Shown: positions 37,101 to 41,580 of the stretch, piece after piece
Layout: every line of letters begins with the position of its first letter
Numbering within the stretch: position 1 is the first letter of the stretch
Source of the DNA: Corbicula japonica
Taxonomy: Eukaryota > Mollusca > Bivalvia > Venerida > Cyrenidae
Assembly: GCA_038501625.1 (NCBI GenBank)
Contig: JAZAYU010000005.1
Span: forward strand, 11,495,484-11,559,483
Direction of reading: 5' to 3'
Length of the DNA stretch: 64,000 bases
Position numbers and translations under genes: made by a program
The notes under the pieces: generated by a model
Told to the model about the DNA's origin: nothing
The model's database searches: none
Seen by the model: the letters and a program-made list of their open reading frames with translations, nothing else

Positions 37101-39860
37101 GATCTGCACAGTTCGCTCTTTGGTTCATTCAGGTTATTTCTGACCAAAAAGGGATCAGTGCAGATTTTGTGCTGGCTGATCTAGATCTACACTGGTCGCA
37201 CTTGCAATAAAATGTGTATACATGGAGTAAAAGGTTAAACTAGTCTATGATACTTTTTAACCCTTTACTCCAGATACGACTTATTACATTGGGCAAACTG
37301 TAGATCCAGATCAGCCTACAGATCCATACAGGATCAACACTGTTCACTTTTTAGAGTTGTTGGGATATCTTTACCAAGAAGCCAACAGAGTAGACCTGTG
37401 CTCAAAGCTGAGCATAGAAACCAGTCTCAAATCTTAAGCATCTGATTGGCTGTCAGTCACCATGTCAGCCAATCGGATGCTTGAGATTTGAGACTGGTTT
37501 CCAAGCTCAGTTTTATAACCATCAGCCCTGCACAGACGTGCCGGCTATCAGGATCTGTAGTGTACTACAAGTTTTCACAGATTTTATAGGCAGATTGAAT
37601 CTTCAATATTAAGATCTGCTTGAAAAATTAAAATTCTGTGCCTACCACAATTAATAAATGCCTCACAATAAGCACAATAAGAATGTGATGGAGCAAAATC
37701 ACGCCCACATTTTATATATGGAGTAAAGGGTTTAATATTTTATTCCAACACATCTCAGAATGGGCTTCAATTTGAAGAAACTTGACATGTATGTGTAACC
37801 TTGTAAAGTAGTCCTGTTGGTTCATGTTTTGCTTGCTCCACTTCTTTATGAAACATAAGAGAATACAATTGCAATACCAGCAACCATCAGTAGAGTTATT
37901 GTAGACCTTCTTTCTCATACATGTAATGTAGAGTATTGAAATATGCCCGATAAAAATTTTGGACATTATGAACTACTGATTACAATTTAATACTAAATTT
38001 TAATGCAATATATGCGGTTGTAACCTTCAAAAAAGATGATATGTGTTTAATTAATTAATCATGAAAACACTTAATATTATTTTTTATTTTACCTTATTTA
38101 CTTTTTCTGTACAGGGTGTGCTTCAGACTTTGGGTTCCAAACATTGCAAGATTTACAGAGTGGGAAACTAGAGATATCTCCAGTAGAAGTCACTGTTCAG
38201 ACTCAACCAGCCTGTAGCAATACTGATTACAGGCCTTCGAAGGCTATACTCACTGTGCCAAAGCCTGGCTCTGTTCCTAGTCAGGGCATAAACAAACCCC
38301 TCTCAAGCAGCCATGTTCATTCTGCCACAAACATGCCAAAAACATTTTCAGTCATGCATGATCATACTCCGACTAATATTCAGCAAAGTTTGCTACGGAT
38401 GTTTCCCACCAACTCTAGTCATTCGCAGCCAAATCCTTTGTCATTGGCTATACATAATAAAGAAACAACATCTTCACAAGTATTTAATCAGCTACACAAA
38501 ACAGTTAACGGTGTTGCAGTCCTAAAACAACAGCCTACAGTTACAAACAGTGCTCCAAACCTTCAACAACAACAAATTATGACGAAAAGAACTCCAAATA
38601 TTAAACTGCCAGCAACAAGTGTTAATCATATGCCTGTTATTGTTAACAGTATTCTGATCCCAGGACAATCACAAACAACCAATAACAGAATTCCAGTTGT
38701 GAAATCGCCAGCAAACACAAACAGTACTCGTTCAGAGAATTCTGGTATTTCCCAGCAGGGTGTAATTGGCACCACGCTTCTACAACCTGTCAAATCTGCA
38801 ACAGTAGGATCTCAACCAGGTGGACAGTCACTTAAATGGGCAGTTGTAGAACCAAATGCAAGTGGACAGTCAGTTAAATTCCCAACAGTAGAATCACATC
38901 AGAGTGTTCAGTCGGTTAAATCTGCAACTGGATCTGTTCAAACACCAGGTTCTTCAAACTATACCATCAGTGCCAGCACCCCAAAACTGAACATGGTGGT
39001 TGGAATAGAGAACATAGCAGAATCCCCAAACGGTAAAGAAAATGGTATCACTTCTTCCCAAAAGGGAGCCTTAAAAGGGAAGAAGCTGTCAGGTAGAGCC
39101 AGCCTCTCCCTGTCACAGAGAAACTCACCAGTCCGCCCCAAACCAGCACCGGTGATCAAAACTGAACCTGCAGATAATGGATTATATGGCCGGATAAACC
39201 GACCAAAGTTTTGTAAGTGCAGTTAGAACATGTATTGACTAATTATTTACCAAGCTTTTGTAAGAAATACCCCTATTGGTGTATTTTTATACTAAAGAAT
39301 TGAGGCTAAAACTGTGATTTGATACAATTATAATCAATACACTGTACTTTCTGTAGTTTACCAGTGAAATTTACTTACTGTAATATCGTGAGCATCACTG
39401 AAAAATAATTATTGCAGTAATATAAAAAATGAAGAAAAGCAAATCATGATACCTAAATAACCCCTTTTCATTTTGCATGATTTACTATCCTGTAAGGATA
39501 TGTCAAAATTTCTCTTTTTCCAGAAACTTGAGACATTTTTTGTGGACCTAATTCTATGGAACCTCTGTACATTATATTTAATCTGTGCAGCCTAACCATG
39601 GTCTACATTGCTTTTTGATTCATTTGATTATCTTTGACCAAGATTGGACCAGTGAAGATTCAGATCTGATGGCATGGATGTGCTGGCTGGATATACACTG
39701 GTCACACACATTTAAATGGGTACATATGGAGTAAAAGGTTAACAACCAATGAAACTGATTTAGTGCTGCATAAAATATGAACATTAAAACATGAAATCTT
39801 CTCTGTTTTTTTGCAGTGGGAACAATAGATCTGACTGATGAACTGCCAGAACTGGACTGA
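1..39860 (+). CDS. NUGGC: NUGGC/SLIP-GC-like large GTPase, 20 exons, 5' partial
   Basis: A dynamin-superfamily GTPase resembling vertebrate nuclear GTPase SLIP-GC. Joined exons: 2-1116, 5084-5167, 7287-7512, 8094-8306, 10444-10638, 11323-11504, 11991-12210, 15387-15509, 16041-16160, 16599-16790, 17230-17388, 19048-19248, 19842-20020, 20476-20635, 30902-31144, 31832-31955, 35550-35756, 36860-37006, 38115-39212, 39817-39860. They give 5232 nt with compatible phases at every junction and one stop. All introns are GT-AG. Numbering residues from window base 2: Walker A GDTGAGKSS at 421-429, a MRACTA switch-I-like motif at 446-451, G3 DLPG at 594-597, G4 TKTD at 660-663, then helical coiled-coil segments and an Asp-rich loop. 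Human SLIP-GC is about 800 residues, so this protein has long extra N- and C-terminal regions. The family is linked to nuclear genome-stability functions in vertebrates; the role here is inferred. The start codon lies upstream of the window. Confidence 0.9.
1243..3081. mobile_element. hAT-like non-autonomous transposon, 8-bp TSD
   Basis: Terminal inverted repeats TAGGGATGGGAACGAGTA (left) and the complement of TAGGGATGGGCACGAGTA (right). The target duplication GAAAAAAA is at 1235-1242 and 3082-3089. The ends are rich in palindromic CGAGTACTCG units. TIRs beginning TAGGG with 8-bp duplications fit the hAT superfamily. No transposase was found; the ORFs inside are short and unrecognised. It lies in intron 1 of the GTPase gene. 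Confidence 0.85.
3367..4609. mobile_element. hAT-like element with TTCGAA-rich ends, 8-bp TSD
   Basis: The left end starts TAGGGATGTAAAC, then repeats of TTCGAACATTCGAATG. Matching palindromic blocks lie at 4532-4580. GTATTAAC occurs directly outside both ends (3359-3366 and 4610-4617). The right TIR is degenerate (complement TACTGATG). The duplicated target includes the TTAA of a MITE that begins at 4613, so the insertion hit an existing MITE edge. Confidence 0.65.
4613..4810. mobile_element. TTAA-flanked piggyBac-like MITE
   Basis: Bounded by TTAA at both ends, with inverted TTTACTCCATGGATATGG / CCATATCCACAGCATAAAGG edges. The core carries the family motifs GTAGATCCAAATCAGCC and GGATCTACACTGTTCGC. 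Confidence 0.65.
4824..4953. mobile_element. Palindromic MITE (~140-bp family)
   Basis: Two arms of about 60 bp, running from GGTTATAAAACTGAG to the complementary TATAACCTTGGGC and meeting at GAAATGGCGCCATTC. It belongs to the same family as the copies at 10658, 16317, 35771, 37400, 42729, 55268, 59768 and 60832. Confidence 0.8.
5084..5167 (+). CDS. NUGGC: NUGGC-like exon 2
   Basis: Short 84-nt exon with acceptor tttcag and donor gtttgt, phase 2 in and phase 2 out. It encodes about 28 residues (CKVVINKLKSVFDG then CKSLHGNPRVQAW), consistent with the helix before the GTPase P-loop. It is supported by phase agreement with both neighbours and by the fact that no other frame fits. A palindromic MITE and a SINE flank it within 150 bp. 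Confidence 0.75.
5292..5472 (+). mobile_element. SINE copy, 5'-truncated
   Basis: Starts GTGTCTGAGAGTCATTTG and ends in an (AAAC)n tail. The target duplication TACTGGTAGTTA is at 5280-5291 and 5473-5484. It is nearly identical to the longer copy at 36293. Confidence 0.85.
5879..7248 (+). mobile_element. Helentron-like element, tandem core (H1)
   Basis: The 5' hairpin ACCCCCACAAACGAAGTTTG with complement AGGGGGTA is followed by (TCGG)n. The interior holds several degenerate units of about 130-145 bp containing CAAGGTCACTGTTACTAA and ATAACTCATGAAA. Near the 3' end, TGTGGGGGTAT is the inverted copy of the 5' tip, followed by the hairpin ATCACTTTCAGTGAT and TCTAGTTT. It has no coding capacity. 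Confidence 0.7.
7287..7512 (+). CDS. NUGGC: NUGGC-like exon 3 (P-loop exon)
   Basis: Acceptor ttaatag, donor gttaga. It encodes residues 400-475 with Walker A GDTGAGKSS (G421-S429) and LPTSGMRACTA at 441-451, where T450 is the likely switch-I threonine. The start is fixed by the split Arg codon AG+A. A Helentron-like element ends only 38 bp upstream, leaving a very short native acceptor region. Confidence 0.95.
8094..8306 (+). CDS. NUGGC: NUGGC-like exon 4
   Basis: Acceptor ttttag, donor gtaagt, phase 0 on both sides, 71 codons. It encodes EWFDELQILLKDL through VKVIKSKD. The start EWFDEL continues directly from IEFLQRK of exon 3, a spacing typical of SLIP-GC-type GTPases. It is the helical insert between switch I and the G3 motif. 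Confidence 0.93.
8330..9590. mobile_element. piggyBac-like MITE split by H2
   Basis: The left half has CCCTTAACTGTTATATATGG and GATCCAGATCAGC, ending ACTGTTCCATTTTT. The right half resumes TATTCATCAGGTGATTTC and GCTGATCTGGATC. In intact family members these halves are contiguous (CTTTTTGATTCATTAGG), so H2 inserted between T residues. Confidence 0.65.
8423..9480 (+). mobile_element. Helentron-like element nested in a MITE (H2)
   Basis: The 5' hairpin AGCTCACCTGTCACATAGTG / ACAAGGTGAGCT opens the element. Degenerate tandem units with ACAAGGCCTAGAGC and CCCCAGGGGTCAC fill the middle. The 3' end has TGACAGGTGAG (inverted copy of the 5' tip), the hairpin GGGTCCTAAGGACCC and TCTTGTT. It splits a piggyBac-like MITE whose halves lie at about 8330-8422 and 9481-9590. 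Confidence 0.75.
9603..9945. mobile_element. hAT-like MITE with CAGGGCTTTTTTTC ends
   Basis: The terminal inverted repeat CAGGGCTTTTTTTC matches GAAAAAAAGCCCTG at the right end. CATAT lies directly outside both ends, shorter than the usual 8 bp, so the duplication is degraded. The interior repeats TTCCCAAT. Confidence 0.6.
10444..10638 (+). CDS. NUGGC: NUGGC-like exon 5 (G3 motif)
   Basis: Acceptor tttcag, donor gtaagt, 65 codons, phase 0 on both sides. It encodes the G3 motif DLPGVRD (D594-D600), where D594 should contact Mg2+ through water and G597 the gamma phosphate, as known for the fold. A palindromic MITE starts 20 bp after the exon end. Confidence 0.95.
10658..10798. mobile_element. 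Palindromic MITE (~140-bp family)
   Basis: GCCCAAGATCATAAAACTTA at the left and a degraded complement at the right, with the family core CAGTCTCAAATCTCAAG and GCTTGAGATTTCAGA. It starts 20 bp downstream of the exon 5 donor. Confidence 0.7.
11323..11504 (+). CDS. NUGGC: NUGGC-like exon 6 (G4 motif)
   Basis: Acceptor atcag, donor gtttgt, 60 codons plus 2 nt. It starts YLKNCTAVWVVSSIHRAIDD and contains TKTD at 660-663, the guanine-specificity motif, in the context IAFICTKTDVL. Confidence 0.94.
11991..12210 (+). CDS. NUGGC: NUGGC-like exon 7 (coiled coil)
   Basis: Acceptor aacag, donor gtaagg. The split Arg codon AG+A links it to exon 6. It encodes about 73 residues of charged helix (EGETKEHEDQVNAMEAEKSD, then repeated leucine spacing in SLKKEVAELRDTLREV), a probable coiled coil. 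Confidence 0.9.
12528..12850. mobile_element. Possible hAT-like remnant
   Basis: The left edge TAGGGATCGAATACC resembles the TAGGGAT tips of the hAT-like elements above. AT-rich CGAATATTC blocks occur near both ends. No target duplication was found, so the borders are tentative. Confidence 0.3.
12915..14141 (+). mobile_element. Helentron-like element (H3)
   Basis: 5' hairpin AGCTCGACTATTCGAAGAAT / AGGGGAGCT, then GTCGGCGTCTCCGTCCG. Tandem units of about 160 bp contain CTTTGGTCCATAACTT and AACAAGACCCATAACTCTGC. At the 3' end, TTCGAATAGTCGAGC is the inverted 5' tip, then the hairpin GCTGTCTCCTCGGACAGC and TCTTGTT. Confidence 0.75.
14462..15167 (+). mobile_element. Helentron-like element (H4)
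   Basis: 5' ATACGCCCGTTTGAAAAACG hairpin. About four tandem units of about 160 bp contain TATCAAACTTGGTGAATATG and CTCCTGAATTATGGC. At the 3' end, ACGGGTGTAT is the inverted 5' tip, then GTGGCATTTTGGCAC and TCTTGTT. The 106-codon frame from 14857 is read through these repeats and is not a gene. Confidence 0.7.
15190..15354. mobile_element. piggyBac-like MITE, partial
   Basis: Contains TTCATTAGGTTATTTCTGAC, GATCAGATGACATCGA and GATCTACACTGTTGGCGCAT, ending CGGGTTAA about 32 bp before exon 8. The left TTAA end is missing. Confidence 0.55.
15387..15509 (+). CDS. NUGGC: NUGGC-like exon 8 (coiled coil)
   Basis: 123 nt, 41 codons, phase 0, acceptor ttacag, donor gtatga. It encodes SEEQEAIKEYEDEIKQKEEE and a further charged helix ending QEASQK, continuing the exon 7 coiled coil. 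Confidence 0.88.
15566..15790. mobile_element. Palindromic MITE plus a second half-copy
   Basis: A full degenerate copy (CATAAAACTAAGATC to about 15710) is joined at GGCCCAAGATGG to a half-copy ending TTATGATCTTGGGCC. Both carry GCCAATCAGATGCTTGAG-type arms. Confidence 0.6.
16041..16160 (+). CDS. NUGGC: NUGGC-like exon 9
   Basis: 120 nt, 40 codons, acceptor ttccag, donor gtataa. It encodes IMELENRLNVHRKAIAAICA and a basic segment with RARNEYSKSQIKRDFKAGLK. The conserved spacing to exon 10 supports the call. Confidence 0.9.
16317..16460. mobile_element. Palindromic MITE, near-perfect copy
   Basis: Arms of about 70 bp meet at ATGGCGACTGGTCGCCAT. Ends are AAGGTTATAAAGCTGAG and CTCAGTTTTATAACCTTGG. 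It is one of the best-preserved copies. Confidence 0.85.
16599..16790 (+). CDS. NUGGC: NUGGC-like exon 10 (Asp-rich loop)
   Basis: 64 codons, acceptor tattacag, donor gtgtgt. It starts EMKRRAGMLNNDDDEEDDLF. Two GAT/GAC runs encode an acidic loop, probably grown by codon-repeat expansion. It then returns to conserved-looking sequence AENLKVFCCSSTEYQKM. Confidence 0.92.
16996..17184. mobile_element. hAT-like MITE with CAGGGCTTTTCATC ends
   Basis: CAGGGCTTTTCATC at the left pairs with GATGAAAAGCTCTG at the right. The interior contains ATTGGGAAG and resembles the element at 9603. No clear target duplication. Confidence 0.5.
17230..17388 (+). CDS. NUGGC: NUGGC-like exon 11
   Basis: 53 codons, acceptor cttatag, donor gtatgt, phase 0 on both sides. 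It encodes VFSSLDDTQIPALRHYVHEM and a helix ending VHMYISGGVDI, part of the SLIP-GC-like helical bundle after the GTPase domain. Confidence 0.92.
17763..17962. mobile_element. TTAA-flanked piggyBac-like MITE, intact ends
   Basis: TTAACCCTTTCCTCCATA at the left and TATGGAGGAAAGGGTTAA at the right are inverted copies. The core has GATCCAGATCAGCC, TTGGTCAGAAATAACC and TAGATCCTGATCAGAC. TTAA duplication with CCC...GGG tips matches piggyBac-type elements; no transposase is present. Confidence 0.7.
18023..18864. mobile_element. hAT-like non-autonomous transposon
   Basis: Inverted ends CAGACTTCCCGAAAGT and ACTTTCGGGAAGTCTG. Flanks TTTAACTG and TTTAACAT agree at 6 of 8 positions, a decayed 8-bp duplication. 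Subterminal repeats are of CTGTCTGACCGAAAC and ACCGGACAGGTCCGACGG. No coding sequence. Confidence 0.7.
19048..19248 (+). CDS. NUGGC: NUGGC-like exon 12
   Basis: 67 codons, acceptor ttttag, donor gtatgt. It encodes KSGNRHFAKDTIDEELEKFS and a long amphipathic helix ending CAKWGRP. Confidence 0.92.
19842..20020 (+). CDS. NUGGC: NUGGC-like exon 13
   Basis: 179 nt (59 codons plus 2 nt), acceptor ttgacag, donor gtaaat. It encodes YIRDRNEDKKQGGLHFATYR, then a GVYTSPTWGPVDFNEDL segment and TIVWDRAF. Confidence 0.92.
20285..20444. mobile_element. piggyBac-like MITE, partial
   Basis: Contains GATTCGGATCTACACTATTT, ATTGATAAGGTTATTGCTGA and CTGATCTGGATCTTCACT, ending ATATATGGATGAATGGGTTA. It ends about 30 bp upstream of exon 14. 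Confidence 0.55.
20476..20635 (+). CDS. NUGGC: NUGGC-like exon 14
   Basis: 160 nt. Acceptor gtttcag, donor gtacca. In the frame set by exon 13 it reads GMLWRILDKLPEQILAKLKQ and ends RVSSQLHGSAATK. The longer overlapping frame starting at 20353 is not the coding one. A piggyBac-like MITE ends about 30 bp upstream. The next intron is the largest, at 10.3 kb. Confidence 0.9.
20836..23145 (+). mobile_element. Helentron-like element, mosaic core (H5)
   Basis: Same ends as H3: AGCTCGACTATTCGAAGAAT hairpin, TTCGAATAGTCGAGC, hairpin GCTGTCTCCTCTGACAGC, TCTTGTT. The first part of the core (about 20960-21480) has H3-type units with GGTCCATAACTT. The second part (about 21490-22430) has a different unit of about 145 bp with GAATGGAGGGATTTC and AAGGTCAAGGTCAC. 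A perfect palindrome is inserted at 22615-23025. Confidence 0.75.
22615..23025. repeat. Perfect 411-bp palindrome (203-bp arms, 5-nt loop)
   Basis: Arms 22615-22817 and 22823-23025 are exact reverse complements as read base by base; the loop is GGTTA. The same site in H3 (near 14020) lacks it, so it is an insertion relative to H3. It could be a fold-back element or an inverted-duplication artefact of assembly. Confidence 0.9.
23146..23702. other. Intron 14 spacer, nothing recognised
   Basis: AT-rich intronic sequence between H5 and the long inverted-repeat element. No coding sequence or repeat family was recognised. Confidence 0.5.
26884..27790. repeat. (ACTAT)n-type pentanucleotide array
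   Basis: About 0.9 kb of ACTAT/TACTA units with variant blocks ACCAT, TACTG and interspersed ATTACTAT. Long open frames rich in Tyr, Thr, Ile and Leu across this array only reflect the repeat and are not genes. Confidence 0.95.
27790..27985. repeat. Imperfect AAC/ACC triplet-rich tract
   Basis: ATTACT, CACCAACA and CACCACCAA units directly follow the pentamer array and lead into the H6 3' end region. Confidence 0.8.
28252..30062. other. Interior of inverted-repeat element, no gene recognised
   Basis: AT-rich, with only a 112-codon frame at 28225-28563 that overlaps the H6 end and matches no family I know. No transposase motif was seen. Confidence 0.5.
30902..31144 (+). CDS. NUGGC: NUGGC-like exon 15
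   Basis: 81 codons, acceptor cctttcag, donor gtaggt. It encodes LTEMVGQLKELITNKQRDIS and the segment SGQGMFMRIKACLARGIDGK, then LMTALVELQ. The 7.2-kb inverted-repeat element ends 27 bp before this exon. Confidence 0.94.
31360..31434. mobile_element. Palindromic MITE, half-copy
   Basis: Only one arm remains: CAGCCAATCAGATCCTTGAG to TTTTATGATCTTGG. Confidence 0.55.
31561..31795. mobile_element. piggyBac-like MITE, nearly complete
   Basis: Left TAACCCTTTACTCCATCGAT, right GGAGAAAAGGGTTAA. The core has GATCCAGATCAGCCAGCACA and GCTGATCTGGATCTACACTG. It ends 36 bp before exon 16. Confidence 0.7.
31832..31955 (+). CDS. NUGGC: NUGGC-like exon 16
   Basis: 41 codons plus 1 nt, acceptor ctttcag, donor gtaagt. 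It encodes KEVEEYVRLVCQSLIQDLRR and ends RSVFNQ with a split Pro codon. It is the last exon resembling the SLIP-GC core. A MITE ends 36 bp upstream. Confidence 0.92.
32024..34361 (-). mobile_element. Helentron-like element with dimeric tandem array (H7)
   Basis: Read on the minus strand: the 5' hairpin ATGCCCCCGCCATATAATGG / CGG at 34361, a CA/CCCA simple repeat (34263-34312), then a long array, then GCGGGGGCAT (inverted 5' tip), the hairpin GTGTCCTATGGACAC and TTTCTAGTTTT. Fourteen units of about 150 bp alternate as two subtypes (period about 305 bp), so the array has a higher-order dimer structure. Confidence 0.8.
34362..35549. other. Intron 16 spacer, nothing recognised
   Basis: AT-rich intronic DNA between H7 and exon 17. 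No repeat family was recognised except short AT tracts. Confidence 0.5.
35550..35756 (+). CDS. NUGGC: NUGGC-like exon 17
   Basis: 207 nt, acceptor tttacag, donor gtaagt. In the frame set by exon 16 it encodes ISEASEAMHRIYDDAGLPRT and a Gly/Thr-rich stretch ending TENTKYG. The overlapping frame from 35265 is non-coding. Confidence 0.88.
35771..35887. mobile_element. Palindromic MITE
   Basis: CCCAAGGTTATAAAACTGAG at the left, TTTTATAATCTTCAGCC at the right, with family arms between. It begins about 14 bp after the exon 17 donor. Confidence 0.75.
36293..36532 (+). mobile_element. tRNA-derived SINE with 14-bp TSD
   Basis: Begins GTGAGTTCGATCCCCAGC, which contains a pol III B-box-like GTTCGATCCCC. 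It ends in (AAAC)n. TGATCACGGTCTAC is duplicated at 36279-36292 and 36533-36546. The A-box half is missing, so this copy is 5'-truncated. Confidence 0.85.
36860..37006 (+). CDS. NUGGC: NUGGC-like exon 18 (two SUMO-acceptor-like motifs)
   Basis: 147 nt, acceptor ttaacag, donor gtaaaa, split Gly codons at both ends. It encodes TKEQAGQLAVRVKTEKISS, then HIKQEKPDLALDE. VKTE (1327-1330) and IKQE (1352-1355) both match PsiKxE. The tail is predicted to be disordered. Confidence 0.86.
37038..37238. mobile_element. piggyBac-like MITE, TTAA at both ends
   Basis: TTAACACTTTCCTCAATATA at the left and ACATGGAGTAAAAGGTTAA at the right, with GCTGATCTAGATCTACACTG in the core. Confidence 0.7.
37257..37734. 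mobile_element. piggyBac-like MITE containing a nested palindromic MITE
   Basis: TTAACCCTTTACTCC at the left and ATATATGGAGTAAAGGGTTT at the right. A palindromic MITE of the ~140-bp family occupies 37400-37528. The remainder (37560-37720) is unlike other copies, so the outer borders are tentative. Confidence 0.5.
37400..37528. mobile_element. Palindromic MITE
   Basis: GCTCAAAGCTGAGCATAG at the left, CAAGCTCAGTTTTATAACC at the right; arms CAGTCTCAAATCTTAAGC and GATGCTTGAGATTTGAGAC. Confidence 0.75.
38115..39212 (+). CDS. NUGGC: NUGGC-like exon 19 (Ser/Thr/Gln-rich tail)
   Basis: 1098 nt, acceptor gtacag, donor gtaagt. It encodes about 365 residues of low-complexity Ser, Thr, Asn, Gln and Pro sequence without a known domain. 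Short internal repeats read GQSLKWAVVEP, GQSVKFPTVES and VQSVKSATGS. Near the end, PVIKTEPADNG contains IKTE (1711-1714), another PsiKxE site, following a basic Ser-rich segment. The true exon start is the acceptor, 29 bp before the internal Leu codon at 38144. Confidence 0.86.
39580..39742. mobile_element. piggyBac-like MITE, partial
   Basis: TTGATTCATTTGATTATC, GATGTGCTGGCTGGATATAC and TATGGAGTAAAAGGTTAA mark a degraded copy, 75 bp before exon 20. Confidence 0.5.
39817..39860 (+). CDS. NUGGC: NUGGC-like exon 20 (terminal SUMO-interaction-like motif)
   Basis: 44 nt, acceptor tttgcag, ending in TGA at 39858-39860. The split Leu codon joins exon 19. It encodes LGTIDLTDELPELD. TIDLTDE closely matches the hydrophobic-D-L-T class of SUMO-interaction motifs with acidic flanks. 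It is short, but phase, splice sites and motif all agree. Confidence 0.85.
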
Positions 39861-39956
39861 GGCATCAGATGATTCTTGAAGGCTTTACATGACATTGTAT
39901 GATGAATTCGTACAGTGTTCACACAATAATTGTTGTTGAAGATAGTCTTCAGTGAC

Positions 39957-40352
39957 AGACAGTGACAGTCTATAATAAGTGATAAGTGGTTTTATAGACA
40001 ATCTATAGTGATTGACAAGTAGTTTTATAGACATTCTACAGTGAGTGACAAGTGGATTTATAGACAGTCTATAATAAGTGACGAGTGGTTTAAAGACAGT
40101 CTGTAATAAGTGACAAGTGGTTTAATTAAAGACAGTCTGTAATAAGTGACAAGTGGTTTTATAGATAGTCTGTAATAAGTGACGAGTGGTTTTATAGACA
40201 GTCTGTAATAAGTGACAAGTGGTTTTATAGACAGTCTATAGTGAGTGATGCGCGCTTTTATAGACAGTATTTTAGTAAGTGACAAGCGGTTTTATAGACA
40301 GTCTATAATAAATGGCAAGTGAGTTTTATAGACAGTCTATTGTGATTGACAA
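39957..40352. repeat. ~32-bp tandem repeat in probable 3' UTR
   Basis: About a dozen units of GTGACAAGTGG, TTTTATAGACAGTC, TATAATAA. Each unit contains the palindrome ATAGACAGTCTAT. The array starts about 97 nt after the GTPase stop codon, so it is probably transcribed. The antisense 75-codon frame here is a repeat artefact. Confidence 0.85.
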
Positions 40353-40509
40353 GTTTTGTTGTCCAACAACATGTCTGAGTTTCATGTGCTTAAATAGGAT
40401 TATCTAAGCTTCTTTTATTGATTTTAGACAAACTGTACTAACTTTTATGTTACCAACTTTGTTTGTTATATTTGAATTTTATCGTAGCAGATTTAGTCAT
40501 TTTCTATCT

Positions 40510-41580
40510 TTAGCTCATTTGTTTCAGACAGAAGCGCTAATGTTGTAGCTTTCCTGACATTTAGCATTGTTGTCCTAGTTTATCTGGTTAAGTTGTTTTG
40601 TTTTTTTGTTAAAGTCCACTTTATCTCGGGATCTATTCAAGGTAGAGATTCGAAACTTGACAGAGTTGTCTGACATCACAGTAGCAAGCACATGGGCAAG
40701 TTTCATAACTCTCTGCAGCATTTTATCATAATCAAGCACTTTTAACATAATCTTGGTTACATTTTATGTCAAGTTTTGTTTGTTTACTTTGAAATTCGGT
40801 TAGATAAGTGTAGGTATGTTTTTTCCCTCTGAATTTCTTCAGGGTATACCTTACTTTAAAACCTTATGAGATTGTTTGACATAGTAATAGCAACCACATA
40901 GCTAAGTTTCATAACTCTTGGCTGCGTTATGTCATAGTTATGCATCTGCTTTTAGTTAGAATTTTGTTCAACTCCACTTTTCTCAGAAACTACTAAAGAT
41001 GCAGCTTTGCCACTTTACATGATTGTTTGACATTGTAGCAGCAACCACATAGACAATCTTCATACTGAATTGTTTGTGTCGCCCTTTCGAAAGAAGGGTA
41101 ATACATAGGGATTACTTTGGCTGTCTGTCACTAAAGTGTTTGCTTTAACTTTGCCATTTCTTAATATTTCTTCATAAGACTGTAAATTATATAACTAATG
41201 ATAAAAAGGTAATGACAAAATCTATAGACCAAGATCATATTTCATAGAGTACATAGATTTTGTGGCGAAAACTTAATGTTTGCTGTAACTTTGTCATTTC
41301 TAAATATTTGTTCAAATGCTTTCAAGTTGTATTGTCTATGACAACACGGTTTGGATTTATGCAGTTTCTATTGGTCAAAAGTCCTGATCCAAATACTTTT
41401 TTATATTTACATTTTGTCAACAACAAGAAAAGCTATAAATTTGCCATTCCTTCATATTTCTTAATCAAACTTTCATATTATATTACTTATGGGTGTGTTT
41501 TAGGCTAGCCAAAATCTGTAGAGTATAGTGTCATTTTAAACTGGTGCTTGTTAACTTTCTTTTATTTGGCAAAGTTTCTA
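40510..41580 (+). mobile_element. Degraded Helentron-like sequence(s)
   Basis: Starts TTTAGCTCATTTGTTTCAGA and contains loose units with TTGTCTGACATCACAGTAGC and AAGTTTCATAACTCT. A second 5'-like hairpin CCCTTTCGAAAGAAGGG is at 41083. No clean 3' end was found. Confidence 0.4.

Noticed and set aside
40058..40285. Antisense 75-codon frame with SIKPLVTYYRL repeats
   Set aside because: Produced by the ~32-bp 3' UTR tandem array.
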